Assembly: GCF_022846655.1 (NCBI RefSeq)
Contig: NZ_AP025667.1
Coordinates: 1,339,001 to 1,403,000, forward strand
DNA from: Streptomyces seoulensis
GTDB lineage: Bacteria > Actinomycetota > Actinomycetes > Streptomycetales > Streptomycetaceae
Reading direction: 5' to 3'
Length of the DNA: 64,000 nucleotides
Shown here one piece after another: positions 9,245 through 18,208 of this stretch. The number at the start of each line of letters is the position of its first letter. Position 1 is the stretch's first letter. Below the pieces are notes generated by a model. The model saw only the letters and a list, made by a program, of their open reading frames with translations, ran no database searches and was not told the origin of the DNA. A program made the translations under genes and the position numbers.

Positions 9245-10198
9245 TCAGGCGCCCGCCGCGTCAGCGGCAGGAGTCGCGGTCTCGGCGATGAGCGCGCGCG
9301 CCGCGTCGAGATCCTCGGGGGTCTTCAGGGCGAGCGTCCGTACACCGGGCAGCGCGCGCTTGGCCAGGCCGGTCAGCGTGCCGCCGGGGCACACCTCGAT
9401 CAGCGCGGTGACGCCCAGTTCCTTGAAGGTCTCCATGCACAGGTCCCAGCGGACCGGGTTGGCGACCTGGCCGACCAGCCGCTCGAGCACCTCGGTGCCG
9501 GAGGCGACCGTGCGGCCGTCCTTGTTGGACACGTAGGTCAGCTTCGGGTCCGCCGGAGCCAGCTCGGCCGCGGCCTTGGCCAGCGTCTCGACGGCGGGCG
9601 CCATGTGGCGGGTGTGGAAGGCGCCGGCCACCTTCAGCGGGACGACCTTGCGGACGCCCTCCGGCTTGTCCTCCAGCAGCGCGGCGAGCTGCTCCATCGT
9701 GCCCGCCGCGACGATCTGGCCCGCGCCGTTGATGTTGGCCGGGGTCAGGCCCAGCTTCTCCAGGTGCGCGACGGAGACCTCCGGGTCGCCGCCGAGCAGC
9801 GCCGACATGCCGGTCTCGGTGATCGCGGCGGCGTCGGCCATGGCCAGACCCCGCTTGCGCACCAGGTTCAGCGCGGAGATGTCGTCCAGCACGCCCGCGA
9901 AGGCGGCCGCGGTGATCTCGCCGACGCTGTGGCCCGCCACCGCGCCCGGCGCGATCTCCGAGATGTCACCCAGTGCCGCGGCGGACAGCAGCCCGGCCGC
10001 GACCAGCAGCGGCTGCGCGACAGCCGTGTCGCGGATCGCGTCCGCGTCGGCCTGCGTTCCGTAGTGGACGAGGTCCAGTCCGATGGCGTCGGACCACGCG
10101 GCGACGCGGTCGGCGGCACCGGGGAGTTCGAGCCAGGGGGTCAGGAAGCCGGGCGTCTGGGCGCCCTGGCCGGGAGCGACGAGTACGAGCACTCTCAC
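9245..10198 (-). CDS. fabD: Malonyl-CoA:ACP transacylase
   Basis: This 317-residue protein loads malonyl groups onto ACP. The N-terminal APGQGAQ oxyanion motif, the nucleophile serine S91 in AGHSVGE and H195 in GAFHTRHM form the expected acyltransferase active site. The first gene of the fab unit, it lies 83 bp after the fasR stop. In S. coelicolor FasR activates this unit, which I extend here by synteny. Confidence 0.97.
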   Translation of the reverse strand: MRVLVLVAPGQGAQTPGFLTPWLELPGAADRVAAWSDAIGLDLVHYGTQADADAIRDTAVAQPLLVAAGLLSAAALGDISEIAPGAVAGHSVGEITAAAFAGVLDDISALNLVRKRGLAMADAAAITETGMSALLGGDPEVSVAHLEKLGLTPANINGAGQIVAAGTMEQLAALLEDKPEGVRKVVPLKVAGAFHTRHMAPAVETLAKAAAELAPADPKLTYVSNKDGRTVASGTEVLERLVGQVANPVRWDLCMETFKELGVTALIEVCPGGTLTGLAKRALPGVRTLALKTPEDLDAARALIAETATPAADAAGA

Positions 10199-10281
10199 AC
10201 TCTCTCTTGGAGACGGCCGAAGCCGCCCGTGGGGACAGGGACGAAGAACATGGAAGGCTTTTGTGGGCCCCCGACAAAAGG

Positions 10282-11490
10282 CTAGGGCTGGGACTCCCCG
10301 TCGGTGAGCCGCCCCAGGATCAGGGCGATCCGCAACGTGAACGCGGATCGTACATCGGAGGGCGACCAGCCGGTGACGTCAGTCACACGTCGAAGCCGGT
10401 AGCGCACGGTGTTCGGGTGAACGAAGAGCATCCTCGCCGCGCCCTCCAGGCTGCTCGCCTGCTCCAGGTAGACACTCAGCGTCTCCAGGAGCGCCGACCC
10501 CGCCTCCTCCAGCGGTCTGTAGATCTCCTCCACCAACTGCTCGCGCGCACCGGGATCACCCGCGATGGCGCGCTCCGGAAGCAGATCGTCCGCCAGCACC
10601 GGCCGGGGTGCGTCCTGCCAGGCGGTGCACGCCTTCAGTCCCGCCGCCGCGGCCTGCGCGGACCGGGTCGCGGCCTGGAGGTCGTTCATGACCGGCCCCG
10701 CGACCACCGGACCCGGCGCGAACGGGCCGATCAGCGACTTGGCGACGTTCAGCGGCTGCACCGAGCTGCCCCCGGCGATCACCACGAGACGGTCCCCGAG
10801 CACCCCGGTGAGCACCTGGAGCTTGGCGTGCCGGGCGGCCCGACGGATCGCCTCCACGGTCAGCTCGCTGTCGCCGTCCGGGGCGGTGCCGAGCACCACG
10901 CACACGTTCTCCGGCGAGTTCCAGCCGAGGGCGGCGGCCCGGCTCACGGCGCCCTCGTCTGCTTCGCCGCTGAGCACCGCGTTCACCACCAGCGACTCCA
11001 GGCGGGCGTCCCAGGCACCGCGTGCCTCGGCGGCCTGGGCGTAGACCTGGGCGGTGGCGAAGGCGATCTCCCGCGCGTAGACCAGGAGCGCCTCGCGCAG
11101 CACGCGCTCGTCGCCGGGGGCGGCCACCTCGTCGATGGCGCTCTCCATGACCTCGATGGTGGTGCGCACCATCTCCACGGTCTGGCGCAGCGTGATCGCG
11201 CGGGTCAGCTCACGGGGCGCCGTGCCGAAGACGTCGGTCGAGATGGCCTGGGGCGCCTCGGGGTGCCGGAACCACTCGGTGAAGGCGGCGATACCGGCCT
11301 GGGCCACGAGCCCGATCCAGGACCGGTTCTCCGGAGGCATGGCCCGGTACCACGGCAGGGTGTCGTCCATCCGCGCGATGGCCTGCGCGGCGAGACTGCC
11401 GGAGGATTTCTCCAGCCGCCGCAGGGTCGCGGTGTGCGGGTGGACGGCGTGTACCGCGGGGTCGCTGTGGTGGGATTCGGGTTCGGGCAC
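10282..11490 (-). CDS. fasR: FasR-type PucR-family activator of fatty acid synthesis
   Basis: A 402-residue regulator. The C-terminal part (SVYLEQASSLEGAARMLFVHPNTVRYRLRRV, in two segments) is the PucR/CdaR helix-turn-helix, preceded by a GGDEF-like central region. The protein family and its position immediately upstream of fabD match FasR of S. coelicolor, which is reported to bind the fab promoter and activate fabD-fabH-acpP-fabF. The start is a GTG, and the 83-bp gap to fabD would hold the target promoter. The call rests on family plus synteny and is strong. Confidence 0.92.
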   Translation of the reverse strand: MPEPESHHSDPAVHAVHPHTATLRRLEKSSGSLAAQAIARMDDTLPWYRAMPPENRSWIGLVAQAGIAAFTEWFRHPEAPQAISTDVFGTAPRELTRAITLRQTVEMVRTTIEVMESAIDEVAAPGDERVLREALLVYAREIAFATAQVYAQAAEARGAWDARLESLVVNAVLSGEADEGAVSRAAALGWNSPENVCVVLGTAPDGDSELTVEAIRRAARHAKLQVLTGVLGDRLVVIAGGSSVQPLNVAKSLIGPFAPGPVVAGPVMNDLQAATRSAQAAAAGLKACTAWQDAPRPVLADDLLPERAIAGDPGAREQLVEEIYRPLEEAGSALLETLSVYLEQASSLEGAARMLFVHPNTVRYRLRRVTDVTGWSPSDVRSAFTLRIALILGRLTDGESQP

Positions 11491-11606
11491 GTGGACAAGA
11501 CTGCCTTATCGGGACGCGGGCATGCGCCGCCGGGTCCGTACCGGGCTTCCGTACCCGGCTGGTACATGCCTGCGGCACGGGCGCCGCGGGCACTACCGTG
11601 GGGTCC

Positions 11607-12263
11607 GTGATGGAGGTACGGCGCGCCGCTGAGCGTTACCACGGAGGAGACCCGGAGGCGGGCATCGACTCCCGGCACGCCTTCTCGTTCGGGCCGCACT
11701 ACGACCCCGGCAACCTGCGTTTCGGCGCGGTGATCGCCTGCAACGAGGAGCGGCTCGCGCCCGGCGCCGGCTTCGGCGAGCACCCGCACAGCCACACCGA
11801 GATCGTCACCTGGGTCGTCGAGGGCGAGCTGACCCACCGCGACTCCGCCGGGCACGAGAGCGTGGTGCGCCCCGGGGACGTCCAGCACCTGAGCGCGGCC
11901 GCGGGGGTCAGGCACATCGAGCGCAACGACGGCACGGCCCCGCTGACCTTCGTGCAGATGTGGCTGGCTCCGCTCGAGCCCGGCGGCGAGCCGTCCTACG
12001 AGGTCGTGCCCGGCATCGCCGACTCCACCCCGTACGCCCTCCCCGGGGCCGGCGCGATGCTGCACGTCCGGCGCCCGGCGGCGGGGGAGTGGACGGCGGT
12101 GCCGGACGCCGCGCACCTCTACGTCCACGTGGTGCGCGGTGAGGTCCGGCTCGCCGGGGAGACGCTCGGGCCCGGCGACTCGGCGCGGATCACCGGCGCC
12201 GAGGGGCTCGCGGCGGTGGGCGTGACGGCGGCCGAGCTGCTGCTGTGGGAGATGGGTCCCTAG
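11607..12263 (+). CDS. Pirin family protein (bicupin)
   Basis: This 218-residue bicupin has the pirin motif HPHSHTEIVTWVVEGELTHRD, in which the three histidines and a glutamate bind metal. Bacterial pirins can act as quercetinases or redox-sensing regulators, and the role here is open. The start is set by a -10-like TACCGT (11594-11599) exactly 7 nt before the GTG at 11607, giving a leaderless transcript. An ATG immediately follows in frame, so the mature N-terminus is nearly the same either way. It is convergent with the next gene. Confidence 0.92.
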   Translation: MMEVRRAAERYHGGDPEAGIDSRHAFSFGPHYDPGNLRFGAVIACNEERLAPGAGFGEHPHSHTEIVTWVVEGELTHRDSAGHESVVRPGDVQHLSAAAGVRHIERNDGTAPLTFVQMWLAPLEPGGEPSYEVVPGIADSTPYALPGAGAMLHVRRPAAGEWTAVPDAAHLYVHVVRGEVRLAGETLGPGDSARITGAEGLAAVGVTAAELLLWEMGP

Positions 12264-12292
12264 GGCCTGTGATCCGGAAGAAAGGCCCTGGC

Positions 12293-13114
12293 TCAGCCGC
12301 GTACCTCCGCCAGCACCGCGTCCGTGAACACCGGCCACGCCTCCACGGCCCAGGGGCCGAAGGGCCGGTCGGCGAGGGCGACGGCGGCGACCTGCGCGTC
12401 CGGGTCGGCCCAGAGGAAGGTGCCGGACTGGCCGAAGTGGCCGAAGGTGCGCGGGGAGGACGAACTCCCGGTCCAGTGCGGTGACTTGGCGCCCCGGATC
12501 TCGAAGCCCAGGCCCCAGTCGTTGGGGTTCTGGTGCCCGTACCCCGGCAGCACGCCCTTGGTCCCCGGATACTGCACGGTCATCGCCTCCGCGACCGTCC
12601 TGGGGTCCAGCAGGCGCGGCGCCTGGAGCTCGGCCGCGAAGCGCAGCAGATCGGCCACCGTGGAGATCCCGTCCTTGGCGGGCGAGCCCTCCAGGGAGGT
12701 CGAGGTCATGCCCAGCGGCTCCAGCACCGCCTGGCGCAGGTACTCGGCGAAGGGGATGCCGGTGACCTTGGCGATGTGGTCGCCGAGCTGCTCGAAACCG
12801 GCGTTGGAGTACAGCCGCCGCTCGCCCGGCGCGGACATGGTGCGGTGCTCGTCGAAGGCGAGCCCGGAGGTGTGCGCCAGCAGATGGCGCACCGTGGCAC
12901 CGGGCGGCCCGGCGGGCTCGTCCAGCTCGACGGCACCCTCCTCGTACGCGACGAGCGCCGCGTAGGCGGCCAGTGGCTTGGTCACCGAGGCCAGCGGGAA
13001 GCGGTGGCCGGCCGGGCCGTGGGTGCCCAGCACCGTGCCGTCGGCTCGTACGACGCCCGCCGCGGCGGTGGGGACGGGCCAGTTCTCGATCAGTGCCAGG
13101 CTCTGCAACGACAT
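12293..13114 (-). CDS. Serine hydrolase, beta-lactamase/D-Ala-D-Ala carboxypeptidase family
   Basis: This 273-residue protein has SVTK at residues 43-46 (nucleophile S43, K46) and the second-motif YSN in RRLYSNAG, so the catalytic machinery of the class C-like family appears intact. No signal peptide is seen, which argues for a cytoplasmic esterase-type enzyme rather than a cell-wall carboxypeptidase. A -10-like TAGGCT at 13122-13127 lies 7 nt upstream of the ATG, so the transcript is probably leaderless. Confidence 0.9.
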   Translation of the reverse strand: MSLQSLALIENWPVPTAAAGVVRADGTVLGTHGPAGHRFPLASVTKPLAAYAALVAYEEGAVELDEPAGPPGATVRHLLAHTSGLAFDEHRTMSAPGERRLYSNAGFEQLGDHIAKVTGIPFAEYLRQAVLEPLGMTSTSLEGSPAKDGISTVADLLRFAAELQAPRLLDPRTVAEAMTVQYPGTKGVLPGYGHQNPNDWGLGFEIRGAKSPHWTGSSSSPRTFGHFGQSGTFLWADPDAQVAAVALADRPFGPWAVEAWPVFTDAVLAEVRG

Positions 13115-13133
13115 GTCAGGGAGCCTATGCGGG

Positions 13134-13604
13134 TCACAGCCGCAGCTCCATCAAGGGGTCCGGTTTGGGCTTGAACCCCAGCGCCTCGTACAGCGGGCGG
13201 GCGTCGGCGGAGGCGGTCAACTGGATCTGCCGGGCGCCCCGCTCGCGGAACCACGCCAGCAGCTCGTCCATGCACGCGCGGGAGTAGCCCCGGCGGCGGG
13301 TGCCGGGGTCGGTGGCGACGCTGAAGACGAAGCCGACCGTGCCGTGCGGGTTGGTCTCGCGCCCGATCCGGTACTCCACGGTCCCCGCCGCGAGCGCGGC
13401 CAGCGCCCCCGGCCGCTCCGGGTGGTCCACCACGAAGGCGGCGAACGTGCCGTCCGGGTCGGCGAGGCGGGCCCGCAGGCCGGGCAGGGACTCCTCGTGC
13501 CAGGTCCCCGCGTCACCTCCTCCGGAGACGGAGTCGATCATCACCTGGCGCAGGCGGAGCACTTCCCGCGCATCCTCGGGCAGGGCCCGGCGTACGAGAC
13601 TCAT
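13134..13604 (-). CDS. GNAT family N-acetyltransferase
   Basis: This 156-residue acetyltransferase has the acetyl-CoA-binding segment VATDPGTRRRGYSRACMDEL (motif A with the R-x-x-G-x-x-R pattern) and the C-terminal YEALGFKP motif B. The substrate is unknown. I chose the ATG at 13602-13604 because a -10-like TAGCGT (13612-13617) lies 7 nt upstream, indicating a leaderless start, and because family homology begins there. The longer upstream frame overlaps the divergent MerR gene and is not credible. Confidence 0.88.
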   Translation of the reverse strand: MSLVRRALPEDAREVLRLRQVMIDSVSGGGDAGTWHEESLPGLRARLADPDGTFAAFVVDHPERPGALAALAAGTVEYRIGRETNPHGTVGFVFSVATDPGTRRRGYSRACMDELLAWFRERGARQIQLTASADARPLYEALGFKPKPDPLMELRL

Positions 13605-13663
13605 GCCGGGCACGCTAGCGTCCGGCCCCGGCCCCCGTCCTGGCCATTTCTGCCTGATACCGC

Positions 13664-13694
13664 TTGCTTGGAGTGCGCTCGAAGGCCATAGCGT
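13664..13694 (+). promoter_or_regulatory. MerR-type promoter with 19-bp spacer and internal operator
   Basis: The -35 TTGCTT (13664-13669) and -10 TAGCGT (13689-13694) are separated by 19 bp. The spacer holds the dyad CTTGGAG-TGCG-CTCGAAG (13667-13684). This overlong spacer with the operator inside is the hallmark of promoters that MerR proteins activate by DNA distortion. It drives the merR-aldo/keto reductase pair. Confidence 0.75.
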
Positions 13695-13701
13695 TGAGGG
13701 C

Positions 13702-14157
13702 ATGACGGTGATGCAGACCACGCAAGCGGAGGCGGCCGGCCAGGACATCTGCTCCGGCCCCCCGCCGCGCCATCCCCGGCCCGACGGCCAGGACCGGTAC
13801 ACGATCAGTGAGGTCGTCGCCTTCACCGGACTGACCGCGCACACCCTGCGCTGGTACGAGCGGATCGGCCTGATGCCGCACGTCGACCGCTCGCACACCG
13901 GCCAGCGCCGCTACACCAACCGCGATCTGGACTGGCTGGTCTTCGTCACCAAGCTGCGCCTCACCGGCATGCCGGTCGCCGACATGGTCCGGTACGCCGA
14001 GCTGGTGCGGCAGGGGGAGAGCACCTACGACGAGCGGCGCGGGCTGCTGGAGTCGACCCGCCGGGACGTGCTCGCCCGGATCGACGAACTGCGGGACACG
14101 CTCGCGGTGCTCGACCTGAAGATCGGTTTCTACGCCACGGAGGGGACCTCCCGATGA
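13702..14157 (+). CDS. MerR family transcriptional regulator
   Basis: This 151-residue regulator has the N-terminal MerR DNA-binding domain (YTISEVVAFTGLTAHTLRWY, then the wing with RRYTNRDLD) and a C-terminal coiled-coil dimer helix. There are no clustered cysteines typical of metal sensors, so an organic ligand is likelier. A -10 box lies 7 nt before this ATG, giving a leaderless start, and the operator sits in that promoter, so it autoregulates. It overlaps the aldo/keto reductase start by ATGA, so the two are cotranscribed and coupled. Confidence 0.93.
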   Translation: MTVMQTTQAEAAGQDICSGPPPRHPRPDGQDRYTISEVVAFTGLTAHTLRWYERIGLMPHVDRSHTGQRRYTNRDLDWLVFVTKLRLTGMPVADMVRYAELVRQGESTYDERRGLLESTRRDVLARIDELRDTLAVLDLKIGFYATEGTSR

Positions 14158-15173
14158 CCGACCGCACACTCCCGGCCGTACGCCTGGGCGGGACCGGCCC
14201 GGAGACCAGCGTCCAGGGCCTCGGCTGCATGGGCATGAGCTTCGGCTACGGCCCGGCCGACGCCGAGCAGTCACGGGCCGCGCTGGAGCGCGCCTTCGAC
14301 CTCGGCGTCACGCTGTACGACACGGCGGACGCCTACGGCGCCGGGGAGAACGAGCGGTTCCTCGCCCCCTTCTTCAAGGCCCACCGCGACGACGTGGTGA
14401 TCGCCACCAAGTTCGCGCTGTCCATCCCGCCGGACGACCCCAGCAAGCGGATCATCCGCAACGACGCCCCGTACATCCGTCAGGCGGTCGAGGACAGCCT
14501 CAAGCGGCTCGACGTCGACGTGATCGACCTCTATTACATGCACCGCCGCGATGTGGACGTGCCCATCGAGGAGACCGTCGGAGTCATGGCCGACCTGGTG
14601 CGCGAGGGCAAGGTGAAGTACCTGGGGCTGAGCGAGGTCACGGCCGCCGAGCTGCGCGCCGCGCACGCCGTCCACCCGGTCGCGGCCGTGCAGTCCGAGT
14701 GGTCGCTGTTCAGCCGGGACATCGAGGCCCAGGTGGTCCCGGCCGCCCGCGAACTGGGCGTCGGCCTGGTGCCGTACTCCCCGCTGGGCCGTGGCTTCCT
14801 CACCGGCGCCTTCACCGACGCCGCCAAGGAGCTGACGGCCGACGACTTCCGCCGGTCCCAGCCCCGCTTCACCGGCGACAACGCGAGCGCCAACGCGGCC
14901 CTGCTGGAGCCGGTGCGCCAGGTGGCCGAGGCGCACGGGGCGACCCTCGGCCAGGTCGCGCTGGCCTGGGTGCACCAGCGGGCGGCGGTGCACGGCCTCG
15001 CGGTCGTGCCCATCCCCGGCACCCGCAAGGCGGACCGGGTCACCGAGAACGCCGGAGCCGCGCACCTCGTCCTCACCGGGGAGGAGCTGGCCCTGCTGGA
15101 GCCGATCGCCGGGCGCGTCGCGGGGGACCGGTACGCCGACATGACGTTCACCTCGGCGGGCCGGGAGCGGTAG
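14154..15173 (+). CDS. Aldo/keto reductase
   Basis: This 339-residue TIM-barrel NADPH-dependent reductase has the catalytic Asp-Tyr pair in LYDTADAYGAGENE, the lysine in IATKF and the histidine in YYMHRRD, with the C-terminal PIPGTRK cofactor-binding segment. It reduces aldehydes or ketones in the cytoplasm. It is coupled to the MerR gene by a 4-bp overlap and so is the likely target of that regulator, by inference a detoxification pair responding to a carbonyl compound. Confidence 0.95.
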   Translation: MTDRTLPAVRLGGTGPETSVQGLGCMGMSFGYGPADAEQSRAALERAFDLGVTLYDTADAYGAGENERFLAPFFKAHRDDVVIATKFALSIPPDDPSKRIIRNDAPYIRQAVEDSLKRLDVDVIDLYYMHRRDVDVPIEETVGVMADLVREGKVKYLGLSEVTAAELRAAHAVHPVAAVQSEWSLFSRDIEAQVVPAARELGVGLVPYSPLGRGFLTGAFTDAAKELTADDFRRSQPRFTGDNASANAALLEPVRQVAEAHGATLGQVALAWVHQRAAVHGLAVVPIPGTRKADRVTENAGAAHLVLTGEELALLEPIAGRVAGDRYADMTFTSAGRER

Positions 15174-15186
15174 GGAAAGCGGGGCC

Positions 15187-16047
15187 CTACAGCTCCGCCA
15201 GCAGCTCGGCCTTCTTGGCGGAGAACTCCTCGTCGGTCACCAGACCGGCCTGGTGCAGCTCACCGAGGTGGCGGATGCGCTCGGCGATGTCGGCCGGGTC
15301 CCGCCGGGGCGCGGCCGGGGCCGCCGGCACGGCCGGTACCGCCCCTCGGGTCCGCACGGCCGCGAGGACCGCCGCCGCGAACGGCAGCGACTCGTGCACC
15401 GGCCCGTACCCGAGCCCGAAGACCACGGTCGCCGCGTCCTGGTCGGGCGGCACCGGGGGAGCCGCGCCCGCGAGGTCGTTCGGCAGCAGCCGCAGATACC
15501 CCTCGAACGCCTCCGGTGAGCGCCACTCCACCCCGCCGAGGTCCGCGACCGCGAACCGCTGGTCGCCCGCCTTCCACTTCGCGGAGGACGCACCCGTCCA
15601 CGACCAGCGGAAACGCACCGAGGTGCCGTCGAAGGACGCCTTCCCGTCGTACGCCTTGAAGCGGAGCGGCGCCTCGGGTGCCTCGATCAGATACCGGTCG
15701 GCGGGACCGGACCCGGTCAGCCCGGCCTTCAGTTCGTCGGCGTAGTACTCGGCCAGGGTCTCCCGCTCGGCGGGCAGCACCAGCCGGTACGGGTCCAGGC
15801 CCTCGGGCAGTTGGCCCGCCGCCGCCTCCAGCAGCGGGTCGGCTCCGGCGCGCGGCTGGAGCCGCAGCACGACCGTCCCCCGTCTGCCCTCGGTCAGGCT
15901 CACGCCCTCCAGCGCGGCGAGCGGTACTCGCCGTTCACCGAGTGCCTGGAAGAGTTTCGGTGTGCGTATCCCCCGCTCGTAGCGGATGAGCACGGAGTCG
16001 GAGTCGAACTCCCAGACGGCATGAATACCCGCCAGTACGTCACCCAT
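15187..16047 (-). CDS. DUF4429 domain protein with C-terminal SHOCT motif
   Basis: This protein of about 286 residues has two related beta-rich DUF4429 modules (each with a tryptophan/glycine-rich strand such as GIHAVWEFDSDSV or RFRWSWTG) and a C-terminal SHOCT helix pair (HLGELHQAGLVTDEEFSAKK). SHOCT domains mediate oligomerisation, and the function of the whole protein is unknown. The start ATG at 16045-16047 is 7 nt from a -10-like TACGAT, so it is probably leaderless. Codons further upstream are unlikely starts. Confidence 0.87.
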   Translation of the reverse strand: MGDVLAGIHAVWEFDSDSVLIRYERGIRTPKLFQALGERRVPLAALEGVSLTEGRRGTVVLRLQPRAGADPLLEAAAGQLPEGLDPYRLVLPAERETLAEYYADELKAGLTGSGPADRYLIEAPEAPLRFKAYDGKASFDGTSVRFRWSWTGASSAKWKAGDQRFAVADLGGVEWRSPEAFEGYLRLLPNDLAGAAPPVPPDQDAATVVFGLGYGPVHESLPFAAAVLAAVRTRGAVPAVPAAPAAPRRDPADIAERIRHLGELHQAGLVTDEEFSAKKAELLAEL

Positions 16048-16113
16048 GCGGCTCATCGTATGCGGCACATGTCCCTCCGTCGCCACCCGCGCGGACCGCA
16101 CTTCCTGCTGTTT

Positions 16114-17334
16114 CTACGCGCGTCCCGCGGCGGGCGCGTCAGGCACTCCGGCCCGGCACGCCTCGTCCCCGCGGGCGCACGTCACCGCGCCGTACGCCCC
16201 CACGCCGACCTCGGCGAGATTGCGCAGGCTGTCCGTACCCGGCTGGAAATAACCGGCGTGGCCCTGCGCGTCGCGCGAGGACAGCACCCGTGCGCCGAAC
16301 GCGCCGGACACCGGGTCGGCGCCGTGGCCGAGCCCGCCGACCTCCAGATACGGCACGTCCTGCACCCAGTCGGTGGCGTCCCGCATCGCCCACACACGGG
16401 CGGTGCGGTTCAGATGGGCGGCCTTGGCCACCCGCATGCCGGGGCTCGCGGCCACGGCGATGTCGCTGACCAGGCGGGGCATGCCGGGCGCGGCGACCCC
16501 GCAGACCACGGAGCCGTAGCTGTGGCAGAACATCGACACCTCGGCCCGGCCGGGCAGCCCGCGCAGCAGCGCGTTCAGCCGGATGGCGCCGTCCGCCGCG
16601 CGCATCGCGGTCGCCGCGTCCACGCCGAGCCCGGCGGGCGCGGTGTAGTCGGCCCACGCGATCACGGCGGTACGGGTCGAGGGCGCGGCCTGCCGCTCCG
16701 CCGAGTAGAGCGCCTTGGCCATGCCGACCGGGGCGCTGTACTGGCGGTAGGACTTCTCGAAGGTGAGCAGGTCGGTGTCGACGCCGGGCACCACCACGGA
16801 GATCCGCTCGGCGCGGCGCAGGTCACCGAAGACCTCGGCGATCCGGCCGGAACCCTCGGGGTCGAAGGCGAGGATGTGCCGCTCGGGCCGCATCAGGGCC
16901 TCGTAGCGGTGCAGCCGACGGGCTGCGTCCTGGTGGCCGGCGGTACTGAGCCGGTTGTCGTGCATGCGCCGCGACTCCACGTCCCGCGCCCGCTCCAGCG
17001 CCACCCGGTTGGCCTCGTAGCGCAGGGCGACGGGGGCGCCGTTCATGTTGCCCACCGCCAGCGGGTAGCGCTTCGCCAGGTCGTGGCGGTCGTGGGCGGT
17101 GAGCGAGCCGAAGAAGCGGGCGAGCCCGTCCGGGGCGGTCTTCGCCGGGTCCGGGAGGGGCTTGCCGTGCACGCTGTCGCGCACCCACTGGGAGAGGGAG
17201 GACCGCAGCGCGGTCGACTCGCGGTGGGTGTGCAGGGCGGTCCAGCCGGTGGTCGCGAGCATCACGAACACGACGGCCAGCGCCAGCAGTGCGCGCCATA
17301 CGTTGAGCTGGGGAGAGGTGCCGAAGGAAGTCAC
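16114..17334 (-). CDS. DUF1023 alpha/beta hydrolase, membrane-anchored
   Basis: This 406-residue protein has one N-terminal hydrophobic segment (about residues 11-30), which should anchor or export it. The C-terminal DUF1023 alpha/beta-hydrolase domain holds the nucleophile elbow CHSYGS, where the usual first glycine is a cysteine, and a late histidine in DAQGHAGYF. The family is common in Streptomyces and its substrate is unknown. The start is a GTG shortly after a -10-like TAGTGT. Confidence 0.88.
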   Translation of the reverse strand: MTSFGTSPQLNVWRALLALAVVFVMLATTGWTALHTHRESTALRSSLSQWVRDSVHGKPLPDPAKTAPDGLARFFGSLTAHDRHDLAKRYPLAVGNMNGAPVALRYEANRVALERARDVESRRMHDNRLSTAGHQDAARRLHRYEALMRPERHILAFDPEGSGRIAEVFGDLRRAERISVVVPGVDTDLLTFEKSYRQYSAPVGMAKALYSAERQAAPSTRTAVIAWADYTAPAGLGVDAATAMRAADGAIRLNALLRGLPGRAEVSMFCHSYGSVVCGVAAPGMPRLVSDIAVAASPGMRVAKAAHLNRTARVWAMRDATDWVQDVPYLEVGGLGHGADPVSGAFGARVLSSRDAQGHAGYFQPGTDSLRNLAEVGVGAYGAVTCARGDEACRAGVPDAPAAGRA

Positions 17335-17460
17335 TGGGAGGACACACTAGGAGAACGGAAGGGTCTCGGGGCAATCGAGTGGCAGGGATCACGTTTCGTG
17401 TGCCGGGGGCCGGTCCACGGACGATCTTTCTAAACGATCTCCCGTGATCCGCCAACGATT

Positions 17461-18087
17461 TCAGGCCGCGCGCCAGTTCCCCGTCAGCGCCGGGCCCACC
17501 TGGTCGAGGTACGCCGCCGTGAGCCCCCGGATGGCCGAAAGGCTGAAGTCGTCGCCCGTGCTCCACTGGCGCTCGGTGACCCGTATCACCCCGGCGAACA
17601 CGGCCACGGCGAGCCGCGGGCGCGGGTCGGCGTCCACGTCGACCCCCTCGCGCTCCGCGAGCAGCCGGGCGATGGTCTGCTCGGTCGCCGCCGAACGGCG
17701 CAGATGCGCGGCGAGCAGCGCCGGCGTCGACTCGATCATGCGGTACATGCGCAGGTACAGCTCGACCGGGACCACCGACTCGACGGTCTCCCGTATGTCG
17801 TCCCAGCCCTCCAGGACCGCCTGCCGCAGCGCCTCCATCGGCGGTTCGTCCGCCGGCCGGGCGCGTACGGCGGCCACGAAGTGCGCCTCGGTCATCTCCT
17901 GCACGGCGAAGGCGGCGTCCTCCTTGCCCGCGAAGTAGCGGAAGAAGGTGCGCTGCGAGACGTCGACGGCCTCGGCGATCTCGTCGACGGTGGTGTGCTC
18001 GTACCCCTGGGTGGTGAACAGCTCGAGGGCGGCGCGCACCAGCGCCTCGCGGGTACGCCGCTTCTTGCGCTCGCGCAGCGTCTCCAT
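17461..18087 (-). CDS. TetR family transcriptional regulator
   Basis: This 208-residue regulator has the N-terminal TetR helix-turn-helix (TTVDEIAEAVDVSQRTFFRYF, residues about 35-55) and a helical ligand-binding C-terminal domain. AGGGAG lies just before the ATG. It is divergent from a DHA2 efflux pump across a 121-bp gap containing a symmetric CAGTC-ACC-GACTG element, so it very probably represses that pump. The ligand is unknown. Confidence 0.94.
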   Translation of the reverse strand: METLRERKKRRTREALVRAALELFTTQGYEHTTVDEIAEAVDVSQRTFFRYFAGKEDAAFAVQEMTEAHFVAAVRARPADEPPMEALRQAVLEGWDDIRETVESVVPVELYLRMYRMIESTPALLAAHLRRSAATEQTIARLLAEREGVDVDADPRPRLAVAVFAGVIRVTERQWSTGDDFSLSAIRGLTAAYLDQVGPALTGNWRAA

Positions 18088-18149
18088 GGCCTCTCCCTGT
18101 ACGTCCTTCCAGATCAGCCTATGCGCTCAGGCGAACGGCGGTCATGTGT

Positions 18150-18162
18150 CAGTCACCGACTG
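18150..18162. promoter_or_regulatory. Candidate TetR operator
   Basis: Perfect inverted repeat CAGTC-ACC-GACTG in the divergent region, with further CTGTCA direct repeats at 18180-18195 overlapping the efflux gene promoter. Confidence 0.5.
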
Positions 18163-18172
18163 GTGAATCCGT

Positions 18173-18202
18173 TTGTCAACTGTCAGCGACTGTCACTAGC
18201 CT
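18173..18202 (+). promoter_or_regulatory. Promoter of the DHA2 efflux gene
   Basis: A -35 TTGTCA (18173-18178) and a -10 TAGCCT (18197-18202) with an 18-bp spacer. The ATG is 6 nt further on, so the mRNA should be leaderless. Confidence 0.65.
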
Positions 18203-18208
18203 CATTAC

